Shown: piece by piece, positions 1 through 7,012 of the stretch
Layout: every line of letters begins with the position of its first letter
How positions within the stretch are numbered: the first letter of the stretch is position 1
From: Thermoplasmata archaeon
GTDB lineage: Archaea > Thermoplasmatota > Thermoplasmata > UBA10834
NCBI GenBank assembly: GCA_029864565.1
Contig: JAOTTD010000005.1
Span: 1-64,000, forward strand
Length of the DNA: 64,000 bases
Direction of reading: 5' to 3'
Notes under the pieces: generated by a model
Seen by the model: only the letters and a program-made list of their open reading frames with translations
The model's database searches: none
Told to the model about the DNA's origin: nothing
Position numbers and translations under genes: made by a program

Positions 1-109
1 TCCTCAACTCAGGAATTGACTGGTGCGGTTCGTGAAGGCCGACTCTGATGTCACGAATCTAAGAAGATTTATATGAACAGCAAGGCTTTTGTCATTGGGT
101 GGCCTGGAA

Positions 110-625
110 ATGGCACAAAAGACCGGTAGTCCGCCGTACGAGACAGAGATGTTCATCTCTACTTATCGGTTTCCCAGCCAGACATGGTTCTTGAGGAGGA
201 TTGCGGTCGCTTTCTGCCTCATAATCATCGGAGCGGTGGCTGCCTCGGTTCTGAATCCCATCGTTGGCGTAATCATCTTCCTGAGCGGTGGCGCCCTCGG
301 TTTCTACGTCTTCGAGAAGGGCTACAGGCTCGGCAGAGACGACGGCCGATGGGGCTGGGGTAGCATCATCCCGATTGACACCCCCATTGAGGACCGACAG
401 AAACACTACAGGAGGGCTTTCCATTGGCTTTCGGCTTTTTCCGCTCTGTTGCTGATCGGCCCGTGGGTCATCTCTCTCGCAGCCTCTGCATGGAACTGGG
501 GGGGTTGGATGTTTTTGCTGGTCGGACCTACACTTTTGCTAACATGGATCGTGGGTATCAACTGTGTTCAGCAGGCTGTATACTGCAGGCGCGCGTATCT
601 CGCGCTGGCAGATACCACCAGATGA
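110..625 (+). CDS. Hypothetical four-helix membrane protein
   Basis: I do not recognise the family. The 171-residue product has four hydrophobic stretches, at about residues 30-50, 51-69, 105-127 and 130-150, with a charged loop between the second and third that contains a Gly/Arg/Asp-rich run (GRDDGRWGWG). It lacks a cleavable signal peptide, so it is probably a polytopic membrane protein. I chose the ATG at 110 because a TATA-like box (TTTATAT, about 68-74) lies at the right distance for a short-leader transcript; an in-frame TTG at 89 is the alternative. It converges with the aminotransferase operon downstream and has no functional context in the window. Confidence 0.6.
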   Translation: MAQKTGSPPYETEMFISTYRFPSQTWFLRRIAVAFCLIIIGAVAASVLNPIVGVIIFLSGGALGFYVFEKGYRLGRDDGRWGWGSIIPIDTPIEDRQKHYRRAFHWLSAFSALLLIGPWVISLAASAWNWGGWMFLLVGPTLLLTWIVGINCVQQAVYCRRAYLALADTTR

Positions 626-692
626 GTCATAGACGGCCCTGAAGTCTATCCGCCTGCAAACAACACGGGCGTTCAGTCTGTGTCCGCAACAA

Positions 693-2192
693 TCATACTG
701 GCGGAGCAGAAGTTCCGATCTTCAGGAACTCCTCCTCGTCCTTGAGGGCCTGCTCGAATATCACGAGGCTCTTCTCGATCTGCGCTTTGGATATGCAAAG
801 CGGAGGTGCTATCCTGAAGACATTGCCGTAGCTGCCGGACGTTATCGTCATGAGGCCACTCCGCCAGCATTTTCCCTGGATCGTCGTAGCCTCGTGAGGT
901 TCCTTCGTGTACTGGTTCTTGACGAGTTCGACACCGATCATCAGGCCCTTGCCACGGACATCCCCAATGATTTCCCTGCGCTGCTGCATCTCCCTCAGGA
1001 GCTTCATCGTGTATTCTCCCAACTTTGCAGCGCGATCAGCGAGTTTCTCCTCGATGATCGCCTCTACATGCGCCAATCCGGATGCCATTGTGATGGCGTT
1101 CCCGCCGAAAGTGGAAGAGTGGGACCCTGGTCGCCACTTCTTCATGATTTCATTCTTGGCGATTATTGCCCCGAGCGGGACTCCGCCACCGAGCGCCTTG
1201 CCCATCACGAGTATGTCGGGCACGACACCGAAGTGCTCGCATGCGAACATCTTGCCAGTCCGAGCGAATCCTGTCTGCACCTCGTCCGCGATCAGGAGCG
1301 CGCCCTGGGAATCACATATCCGCTTCAGCCTGGGCATGAACTCCTTCGGGGGAACGATGTAACCGCCCTCGCCTTGGATGGGCTCTACTATGACGGACGA
1401 GATCGGACCCGTAGGACCGCCGAGCTCGAGGACCTGGTTCTCGAAGTAATCCATGCACCATAGCCCGCACTCTGGGTACGTCTGTTTGAACGGGCATCTG
1501 TAACAGTACGCATAAGGCGTGAATACGATGCCGGGTACCATCGGGCCGTAGCTGTATCTCAGCTTAATCCTGCTCGTCAGAGCCAGGCCTGCGCCTATGC
1601 GACCATGGTACGAACCGAAGAACGCCACGTGCTCGTTCCGCTTTGTGTAATATCTCGAGAGCTTGAATGCGGCCTCGACAGCCTCCGCACCGCTGTTGCC
1701 GAAGAATGTACCCTTCAACGCCTTTCCTGGAGAGATCTCGTGGAGAAGCTTGGCGAACATCGCTTCCTTGTCGAAGTATGCGTCGTTGGCCATCGAGTGA
1801 ATCAGCTTGCCTGCCTGCTCCTGGATGGCCTTGACGACCTTTGGGTGAGTCCACCCGGCGTTCTCGACGCCTATGCCAGATGTGAAATCCAACAACACAT
1901 TTCCGTCTGCGTCCATAACGGAGGCTCCTGACGCCTTCTCGAATGTGAACGTGAAACACCGGTCGTATGCATAGGAGACATACTCACGGTCTATCTTGAT
2001 GATGGCTTTGCTCTTGGGTCCAGGCGCTCTCACCACCAGCTTGGGGGCTTCTCTGGCCCAGTCGGCAACCCAATCAGGTAGTGGGAACTCCTCGTCCAAA
2101 CTCACTGGCTGCTTCTCGCTTCCATCGGTCTTCTCCGCCTTAGGTCCTTTGACGGTCTCGTTCACAGCCTCGTTCTCCACCATCTCATTCAT
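693..2192 (-). CDS. Class III PLP-dependent aminotransferase
   Basis: This 499-residue enzyme belongs to fold-type I class III aminotransferases (ornithine, acetylornithine, GABA and omega-amino acid group, including archaeal amino acid racemases). The PLP lysine is K332 in the run MGKALGGGVPLG, and the pyridine-binding Asp is D303 in IADEVQTGF. A Cys cluster at 230, 233, 242 and 246 (C-X2-C-X8-C-X3-C) matches an insertion I associate with archaeal members of this family, so I do not read it as an electron-transfer domain. The first 45 residues are polar and poorly conserved-looking. Its start overlaps the stop of the upstream polyferredoxin gene (ATGA at 2189-2192), so the two are translationally coupled. 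Amino donor and acceptor cannot be read from sequence; a racemase role is possible. Confidence 0.85.
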   Translation of the reverse strand: MNEMVENEAVNETVKGPKAEKTDGSEKQPVSLDEEFPLPDWVADWAREAPKLVVRAPGPKSKAIIKIDREYVSYAYDRCFTFTFEKASGASVMDADGNVLLDFTSGIGVENAGWTHPKVVKAIQEQAGKLIHSMANDAYFDKEAMFAKLLHEISPGKALKGTFFGNSGAEAVEAAFKLSRYYTKRNEHVAFFGSYHGRIGAGLALTSRIKLRYSYGPMVPGIVFTPYAYCYRCPFKQTYPECGLWCMDYFENQVLELGGPTGPISSVIVEPIQGEGGYIVPPKEFMPRLKRICDSQGALLIADEVQTGFARTGKMFACEHFGVVPDILVMGKALGGGVPLGAIIAKNEIMKKWRPGSHSSTFGGNAITMASGLAHVEAIIEEKLADRAAKLGEYTMKLLREMQQRREIIGDVRGKGLMIGVELVKNQYTKEPHEATTIQGKCWRSGLMTITSGSYGNVFRIAPPLCISKAQIEKSLVIFEQALKDEEEFLKIGTSAPPV

Positions 2193-2629
2193 CCCTCATT
2201 CCCCCGAGCATCGCTTAGGGCCAATGCGTTCTCGGGGCAAGCCTTGATGCATTTTGGGTCGCCACCACAGAGATCACACATGTATGCTGTCTCTATGCCT
2301 AACTTGCCCTCGAAGAAGACGGCGTCATAGGGACAGCGTGGTATGCAGGCCATGCATGCGAAGCATCTGTGCTCGTCGAGAGTCCAGTACTTGCCCTCGT
2401 CGTGAAACTCTAAAAGCGCCGATGGGCAGACCTCGTTTGGAGGACACACCTCACAATGGACGCAGACTGTCGCCTTATACTTGTCCCCATCCTTACTTAT
2501 CGCAATCCTGGGCCTGCCAATAGCCACGCTTGATTTCTTGGCGGCAATGCAGACTCTCTCGCAATCCCCACAGCCGTTGCACTTGTCTGGGCTGAACACC
2601 AGCCCGAATTGCATTGTTTGGTTGCACAT
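2189..2629 (-). CDS. Polyferredoxin, four 4Fe-4S motifs
   Basis: The 146-residue protein carries four cysteine motifs: C17-X2-C-X2-C-X3-C, a second group in CVHCEVCPPNEVCP, a third in CFACMACIPRCP and a fourth in CDLCGGDPKCIKACP. This layout is that of the DmsB/NrfC-like electron-transfer subunits, which pass electrons between an oxidoreductase and an acceptor. No signal peptide is visible, so it is cytoplasmic. It is the first gene of a two-gene unit with the aminotransferase and lies next to the AOR operon, which has its own similar ferredoxin at 4890-5294. The most economical reading is that both serve the tungsten enzyme, but a separate redox partner is possible. It is odd that a redox protein is coupled to a non-redox aminotransferase. 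Confidence 0.85.
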   Translation of the reverse strand: MCNQTMQFGLVFSPDKCNGCGDCERVCIAAKKSSVAIGRPRIAISKDGDKYKATVCVHCEVCPPNEVCPSALLEFHDEGKYWTLDEHRCFACMACIPRCPYDAVFFEGKLGIETAYMCDLCGGDPKCIKACPENALALSDARGNEG

Positions 2630-3036
2630 CTACGCACCACTCTGAAGGGTCAAACCCACAACAATCATGGGATCTGGCCTGATCAGTGAGCCAACGCTCC
2701 TCACCGTTTCGGGTAAAGAACTGATGGCATATATATTCTTGGAGACAGAGGTATTTGTAGGTTGCCTGCGTACAATTTGTGAGGGGCGTTTATGAAAATT
2801 TTTCAGTGTATACGCCATAATCATCGAATATTTCACATTTGAGACATGCCGATTGGGCGCCTTTCGAGTGCATAGATATTGACGGTGAAAGTAATTAAAA
2901 AACAACACAATATATACAAATATATGTATATTGTATTTCGGATTGATATCGCCCCCAAATGATGCGTGGGCACGAGAAATTTGTGATTTGCCAGACATGG
3001 TGAGCATCAGCCACCACATCTGGTCGTCGGGTTTGT
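2630..3036. other. Intergenic region with AT-rich palindrome
   Basis: This 407-nt gap lies after the AOR gene and before the polyferredoxin gene, both on the minus strand. It is much more AT-rich than the flanks. A 7-bp perfect inverted repeat (ATATACA, 6-nt spacer, TGTATAT) sits at 2912-2931, and a second TATA-like run (AATATATATGCC on the minus strand) lies around 2727-2738. Either could be the promoter of the polyferredoxin-aminotransferase unit; the first would give a leader of some 250 nt. A 136-codon open frame spans the gap but looks compositional, with no recognisable domain, and I do not call it a gene. Confidence 0.45.
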
Positions 3037-4884
3037 TCACTTCAGGTAGTCGAGCTTCGCCACAATGTCGCCGAGTCCAGCATCCTCCAACGTCTTCTTG
3101 GTTGGCTTCCCGTCGTCGTCCCAGCCCCAGAGCTGGTAGTACTCGGAAAGCATCTTGTCGAAGGCCGCTCGCGGAACCGTTTTGCCCTCGGTCTTTCCTG
3201 TAGGCAGCGGTTCCGATTCCATCCTGTCGGGCATGGTGTCGTCCTTCTTCGAGAACCCCTCTCTGACGTTGAACGCCCTAACCAGATTCCACACGCGGAC
3301 GCCCACCGCGTTTAGCCAATCAACGCTAGCAGGCTGCTCAGTCACCGCCGTGAAGTACATCGCCATGTTCTCGGCGCTGACGCCATAGAAGTCGCAGTAG
3401 ATCATGCTCCACTTGTAGCTCTTCATGATCTGCTCCTCGTGACATATCGCAGCCTTGCCTTCGGTACTCCACGGGTCGCCGTCGCCGTAGGCGTCGGATG
3501 CGACAGGCCATGCACGGTTGTGGTCCGCACCCCTGTCGGAAGTCGCATAGGCTAGCGCCATGCCAATCGAGCCTCTCGGATCATAAGCAGGATACTCGGA
3601 TCCCTTCGCATGTATCACGAGCTTCTCAGTGTCCTTGCCGATCTTCCTCGCCGCAAGCAACGAACCTTCTGCGAGCAAGTCTCCGATCTTGCTCTTCCTC
3701 TCAGCTATCATCTCGGGCATCTTCGCATAGGCCTCTTCGTTGCCGAACTTGAGGTCCAGGCCTCCGGTGTCCTCCTTCGTGATTATGCCCTTCTCGTATA
3801 GATCCATCGCGAAGCCGACAGCGGCCCCTGCGGAGATCGTGTCGAGCCCGAGCCTGTCGCACTCCTCGGCGAACTTGACGATCGCCTCGATATTCCTGAC
3901 TCCGCAGTTCGATCCAGCGAGGCCCAGCGTTTCGTACTCGGGTCCTTCGGTAGAGGAGCCCTTGAAGGGTCCGTCCCTGACCTTCGCCCAGCTCCCGCAC
4001 GCGATCCCACAGCCGAAACATGCCTTCTTCCTGACGAAGACCCGGGTCTTCAACGCGTCGGAGTCTATCCCTTGGTAGCCGTCGAACTGACCGTTATGCC
4101 AGTTGTTCGTGGGCAGTATGGCAGCGTCCTGGCTCATATCCACGATTATGGGTGTGCCATCCGTCACGAGGCCGGCGTGGTCCGGGTTCTCGACGACGTC
4201 CTTCAGCAGCATCTGCTTCGCCATCTTGGCGAACTCGTCGATCTTGGGCACTTCCACACCAAGTGATCCCTTGGCGACTACTGCTTTGAGGTTCTTCGAG
4301 CCGAAGACCGCCCCCGCACCACCTCGGCCAGCATTCCTCGTTATGTCCGATGTGACACCCGCTATCCGGGACAGCTTCTCGCCCGCCTGGCCGATGCCTG
4401 CAATCCTCGCGGCCTTCTGACCGACCTCCTCGCGGAGCAGCTCCTCCGTCTTGAACATGTCCTTGCCCCAGACGTTCTTGGCGTCTCGTATCTCGGCATT
4501 GCCATCATTCACATACAGGTAGCTCGGCTTGGGAGCCTTGCCTTTGATTATAATCGCGTCGAAGCCAGCATACTTCATCTCGGGGCCGAAGTAACCGCCC
4601 GCGTATGAATCCAGGAATGTCCCGGTGAGCGGAGACTTCGTGATCACGGCGTAACGGCTTGTGAGAGGCACCATCGTTCCGACAAGAGGACCGGTCCATA
4701 TCGAGAGGACGTTCTCCGGCGACAATGGGTCGGTTCCGGGCTTCAGCTCCTCGAACAGGTACCGCGCTCCGAGGCCTTTGCCGCCGATATACTCCTTGGC
4801 CCAGTCACCGTTTAACGGCTCAACCGACGTCTTCTCCTCCGTGAGGTCGACCCTTAGCACTTTTCCAGTATAACCATACGCCAT
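3037..4884 (-). CDS. aor: Aldehyde:ferredoxin oxidoreductase (tungsten)
   Basis: This 615-residue protein is an AOR-family tungstopterin enzyme that oxidises aldehydes to carboxylic acids and reduces ferredoxin. The start MAYGYTGKVLRVDL is typical of the family, the pterin-binding run AGRGGAGAVFGSKNLKAVV is at about residues 185-203, and the 4Fe-4S ligands are C289, C292 and C296 (CFGCGIAC) with C497 in YCDFYG. PAYDPRG at about 432-438 is another family signature. An upstream in-frame extension to 4992 was rejected because the ATG at 4884 has a strong site (AGAGGTGA) and matches family starts. It follows the ferredoxin gene at 4890-5294 by a few bases. The substrate aldehyde is unknown; the adjacent aminotransferase suggests aldehydes from amino acid breakdown. 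Confidence 0.93.
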   Translation of the reverse strand: MAYGYTGKVLRVDLTEEKTSVEPLNGDWAKEYIGGKGLGARYLFEELKPGTDPLSPENVLSIWTGPLVGTMVPLTSRYAVITKSPLTGTFLDSYAGGYFGPEMKYAGFDAIIIKGKAPKPSYLYVNDGNAEIRDAKNVWGKDMFKTEELLREEVGQKAARIAGIGQAGEKLSRIAGVTSDITRNAGRGGAGAVFGSKNLKAVVAKGSLGVEVPKIDEFAKMAKQMLLKDVVENPDHAGLVTDGTPIIVDMSQDAAILPTNNWHNGQFDGYQGIDSDALKTRVFVRKKACFGCGIACGSWAKVRDGPFKGSSTEGPEYETLGLAGSNCGVRNIEAIVKFAEECDRLGLDTISAGAAVGFAMDLYEKGIITKEDTGGLDLKFGNEEAYAKMPEMIAERKSKIGDLLAEGSLLAARKIGKDTEKLVIHAKGSEYPAYDPRGSIGMALAYATSDRGADHNRAWPVASDAYGDGDPWSTEGKAAICHEEQIMKSYKWSMIYCDFYGVSAENMAMYFTAVTEQPASVDWLNAVGVRVWNLVRAFNVREGFSKKDDTMPDRMESEPLPTGKTEGKTVPRAAFDKMLSEYYQLWGWDDDGKPTKKTLEDAGLGDIVAKLDYLK

Positions 4885-4889
4885 CTTGA

Positions 4890-5294
4890 TCACCTCTTCA
4901 GAACTCCCTTGGGGCACACCTCGACACACTGAGGCGCCCCTCCGCACAGGTCGCATTTGATCGAATAGGATTCTGACGGGTCCATCCAGCATCCGTCATG
5001 CGGACAGGCCTCGACGCACATACCGCATCCAGTGCATTCTTCCTTGTCGACGTAGTATATCCCCAACGCATCGTTGAACTTGATAGCCTCTGCAGGGCAT
5101 GCTTCCACGCACGGATGCTCATCGCATTGGATGCAGTAGTTGAGCCTGACCTCCCCTGGCTCAGGATACAGGTCCATGACGTTCATCCTTGACTCACTCG
5201 GGTTGAATTTGCCGACGTGCGTGGCCGAACACACGAGGGCACAAATCTGACAGCCAGTGCATTTCTCAACCTCTGCTTTCAAGCCTTTGCTCAT
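4890..5294 (-). CDS. Ferredoxin partner of AOR, four 4Fe-4S motifs
   Basis: The 134-residue protein has four cysteine clusters (beginning CTGCQICALVC, CIQCDEHPCVEACP, CTGCGMCVEACP and CDLCGGAPQCVEVCP), the arrangement of four-cluster electron-transfer subunits often encoded beside AOR-type enzymes. It is the first gene of the AOR operon: its TGA stop at 4890-4892 overlaps the ribosome site of AOR. Its own start has a good site (GGGAGG about 9 nt before ATG at 5294), and a TATA-like GATTAAAC lies around 5367-5374 on the minus strand. It probably receives electrons from AOR. It resembles the polyferredoxin at 2189-2629 in size and motif spacing, suggesting duplication. Confidence 0.87.
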   Translation of the reverse strand: MSKGLKAEVEKCTGCQICALVCSATHVGKFNPSESRMNVMDLYPEPGEVRLNYCIQCDEHPCVEACPAEAIKFNDALGIYYVDKEECTGCGMCVEACPHDGCWMDPSESYSIKCDLCGGAPQCVEVCPKGVLKR

Positions 5295-5606
5295 TATAGT
5301 TTTCCTCCCAAATCAGAGTTCCCCTGCGAGGCTCAGCGTCGTGGAGCGCATGAAACGAGCTCATGCCAGTGTTTAATCATCCCCGACCAAATCGCCCCTA
5401 GGAGCGAGAATATGAACGACAAAGCCGTATTAGTTCTTGTCGGTTTTTCATCAAGATGCCAGTGTTTCAGATTATCTTTCGAAAAGCGGCTCAGAATACG
5501 GAACATCGATATGCTTGGTCGAGCCTATCGAAGCGCACGTCCCTGCTCTGACGCAATTCAAATAGAGATTGGGAGATATGCATCAACGCTAGCGCTGGTG
5601 ACGGGG

Positions 5607-5882
5607 ATGTTCTCACTCAGGAAGAGGAAGGACAAGTGGTCGATACCCGACTCTCCCGTTGAATTTGACGCCCCAGTCCATCGAATGTGCGAGGAGGCGT
5701 TCGGGCACAGGGGACCCCGACAGGAGGGAGCGACCGATAAGGCCTTGAGAGCGGAGAGCCGGAACATGTTGCTCAAGGCGGACATGAAACCGCTCTCTCG
5801 GCGCCCTTCGTTCGCGACAGCGGGCGGCAACGCACAGAGGGGATGCCATTACTGCGGTCGAGGGCTGAGGGAGACATCATGA
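5607..5882 (+). CDS. Doubtful small ORF upstream of trmI
   Basis: The 640-nt interval 5295-5934 between the divergent AOR operon and trmI holds one open frame that might be translated. From ATG 5607 it would encode about 91 residues, rich in Arg and Glu, ending with a CHYCGRGL motif near the C-terminus. Its stop is 52 nt before the trmI start. A longer version of the frame continues up to 5217, overlapping the ferredoxin gene antisense, which argues that much of the openness is chance. I see no known domain and no clear ribosome site. The remaining bases 5295-5606 hold the minus-strand AOR promoter and nothing else I can name. Confidence 0.2.
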   Translation: MFSLRKRKDKWSIPDSPVEFDAPVHRMCEEAFGHRGPRQEGATDKALRAESRNMLLKADMKPLSRRPSFATAGGNAQRGCHYCGRGLRETS

Positions 5883-5934
5883 TTGCCACCGGACATGAGC
5901 CAGTCGCCCGTTACGAATCGAAGAGGGACCTGTC

Positions 5935-6690
5935 TTGATAATCGAAGGCTCGAGAGTCATGCTCTTGGACGACCTCGGAGGAAGACACATCTTGACGGTC
6001 GAGAGAAGAATGATCGAGGTGCGGAGGCTAGGCGTGGTCGATGGCACCACCATCTGTGGCGCGTCCTACGGCGACACCATCTCGATTGGAGAGAGACGGC
6101 TTCTGATAGTGAAGCCATCGATGATGGACATCCTCGACACGATCGAGCGGAAGGCACAGGTGATATCGCCCAAGGATGGATTCGTCATGCCTCACCACCT
6201 CGACATCGCCTGCGGCAGCAGGGTCATCGAGGGTGGAGTTGGATCTGGGGCACTCACGATCGTATTGCTCAGATCGGTTGCGCCTGCGGGACGAGTGTAC
6301 TCTTATGATCTCAGAGACGACCACGCCTCCGTAGCACGGAGAAACATCGAAAGGGCGGGGCTTGCGGATTGCTGGGAACTCAAGATAGGTGACATCTGCA
6401 CTGCGGCGTTGGAAGGCGAAGTTGACGCCGCAGTGCTTGACATGCCCAACCCGTGGGACGCGGTCGAGAATATCATCCGCGCGCTGAGACACGGCGGACA
6501 TCTTTGCTGTTATGTGCCCAACGCGAATCAACTGGATAGGACCGTGAGGGCGATGCGGGACACGGGCTTCCGCGAGTTGTTCATGGTGGAGAACCTCCAG
6601 CGAGAGATGATCGTCCACGATGGCGGCATCAGACCGAGTTCCGAAATGGCCGGCCACACGGGTTACCTCGCCTTCGGCAGAAAGCTCTGA
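5935..6690 (+). CDS. trmI: tRNA (adenine-57/58-N1)-methyltransferase TrmI
   Basis: This 251-residue protein matches archaeal TrmI, which makes m1A at positions 57/58 of the tRNA T-loop. After an N-terminal beta-rich domain (about 1-75), the SAM-binding motif GGVGSGA lies at 100-106, and the active-site-proximal DMPNPW is at 169-174. The length is typical. The start is TTG at 5935 (LIIEGSRVMLLDD), preceded by GAGGG; it overlaps the stop of a 19-codon frame beginning at 5880, which I consider insignificant. The gene is followed after 73 nt by purS in the same direction, but the functions are unrelated. Confidence 0.9.
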   Translation: MIIEGSRVMLLDDLGGRHILTVERRMIEVRRLGVVDGTTICGASYGDTISIGERRLLIVKPSMMDILDTIERKAQVISPKDGFVMPHHLDIACGSRVIEGGVGSGALTIVLLRSVAPAGRVYSYDLRDDHASVARRNIERAGLADCWELKIGDICTAALEGEVDAAVLDMPNPWDAVENIIRALRHGGHLCCYVPNANQLDRTVRAMRDTGFRELFMVENLQREMIVHDGGIRPSSEMAGHTGYLAFGRKL

Positions 6691-6763
6691 ACAGCTATCG
6701 CGGACGCCCTCGCCCCTAAAGCTAAGTACACGCTATCATAATGCCGTCACCGGTGACCGTTGT

Positions 6764-7003
6764 ATGGCTATTGCAGAGGTCAGGGTCACGCTGAAGAAAG
6801 GGGTAGCGGACCCGGAGGGCAAGAACACACTCAAGGCTCTCGAGCTTCTCGGATTCGAAGGCGTCTGTGAGGTTAGGAGCGTGAAGGTATTCGAGATCGA
6901 AATGGATGGTAAGAAGGCCGAGGTTGAGAAGAGCGTCGAGGAGATGTGCAGAAGGCTCCTTGCCAATCCCGTTATACACAACTATTACATTACCATCAAG
7001 TGA
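6764..7003 (+). CDS. purS: Phosphoribosylformylglycinamidine synthase subunit PurS
   Basis: PurS is the small structural subunit of the FGAM synthase complex in purine synthesis; it dimerises and helps ammonia pass between PurQ and PurL. The 79-residue product has the family pattern: an N-terminal strand (EVRVTLKKGVADPEGKNTL), then a LGFEGVCEVRSVKVFEIE run and a C-terminal LLANPVIHNY segment. The ATG at 6764 was chosen because it gives the usual length; the frame extends further upstream without meaning. It is first in purS-purL-purQ, with 9 nt to purL. Confidence 0.93.
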   Translation: MAIAEVRVTLKKGVADPEGKNTLKALELLGFEGVCEVRSVKVFEIEMDGKKAEVEKSVEEMCRRLLANPVIHNYYITIK

Positions 7004-7012
7004 GGGGACCGA

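Noticed and set aside
1455-1503. Cys-rich stretch in the aminotransferase as an iron-sulfur domain
   Set aside because: The four cysteines lie in an insertion that I associate with archaeal class III aminotransferases; it does not look like a fused ferredoxin.
2630-3040. 136-codon minus-strand frame filling the gap after AOR
   Set aside because: It runs through AT-rich promoter-like sequence, has no domain or ribosome site, and its composition differs from the real genes.
5217-5606. Long extension of the small ORF before trmI
   Set aside because: It overlaps the ferredoxin gene antisense and reads through the AOR promoter region; openness there is probably chance.
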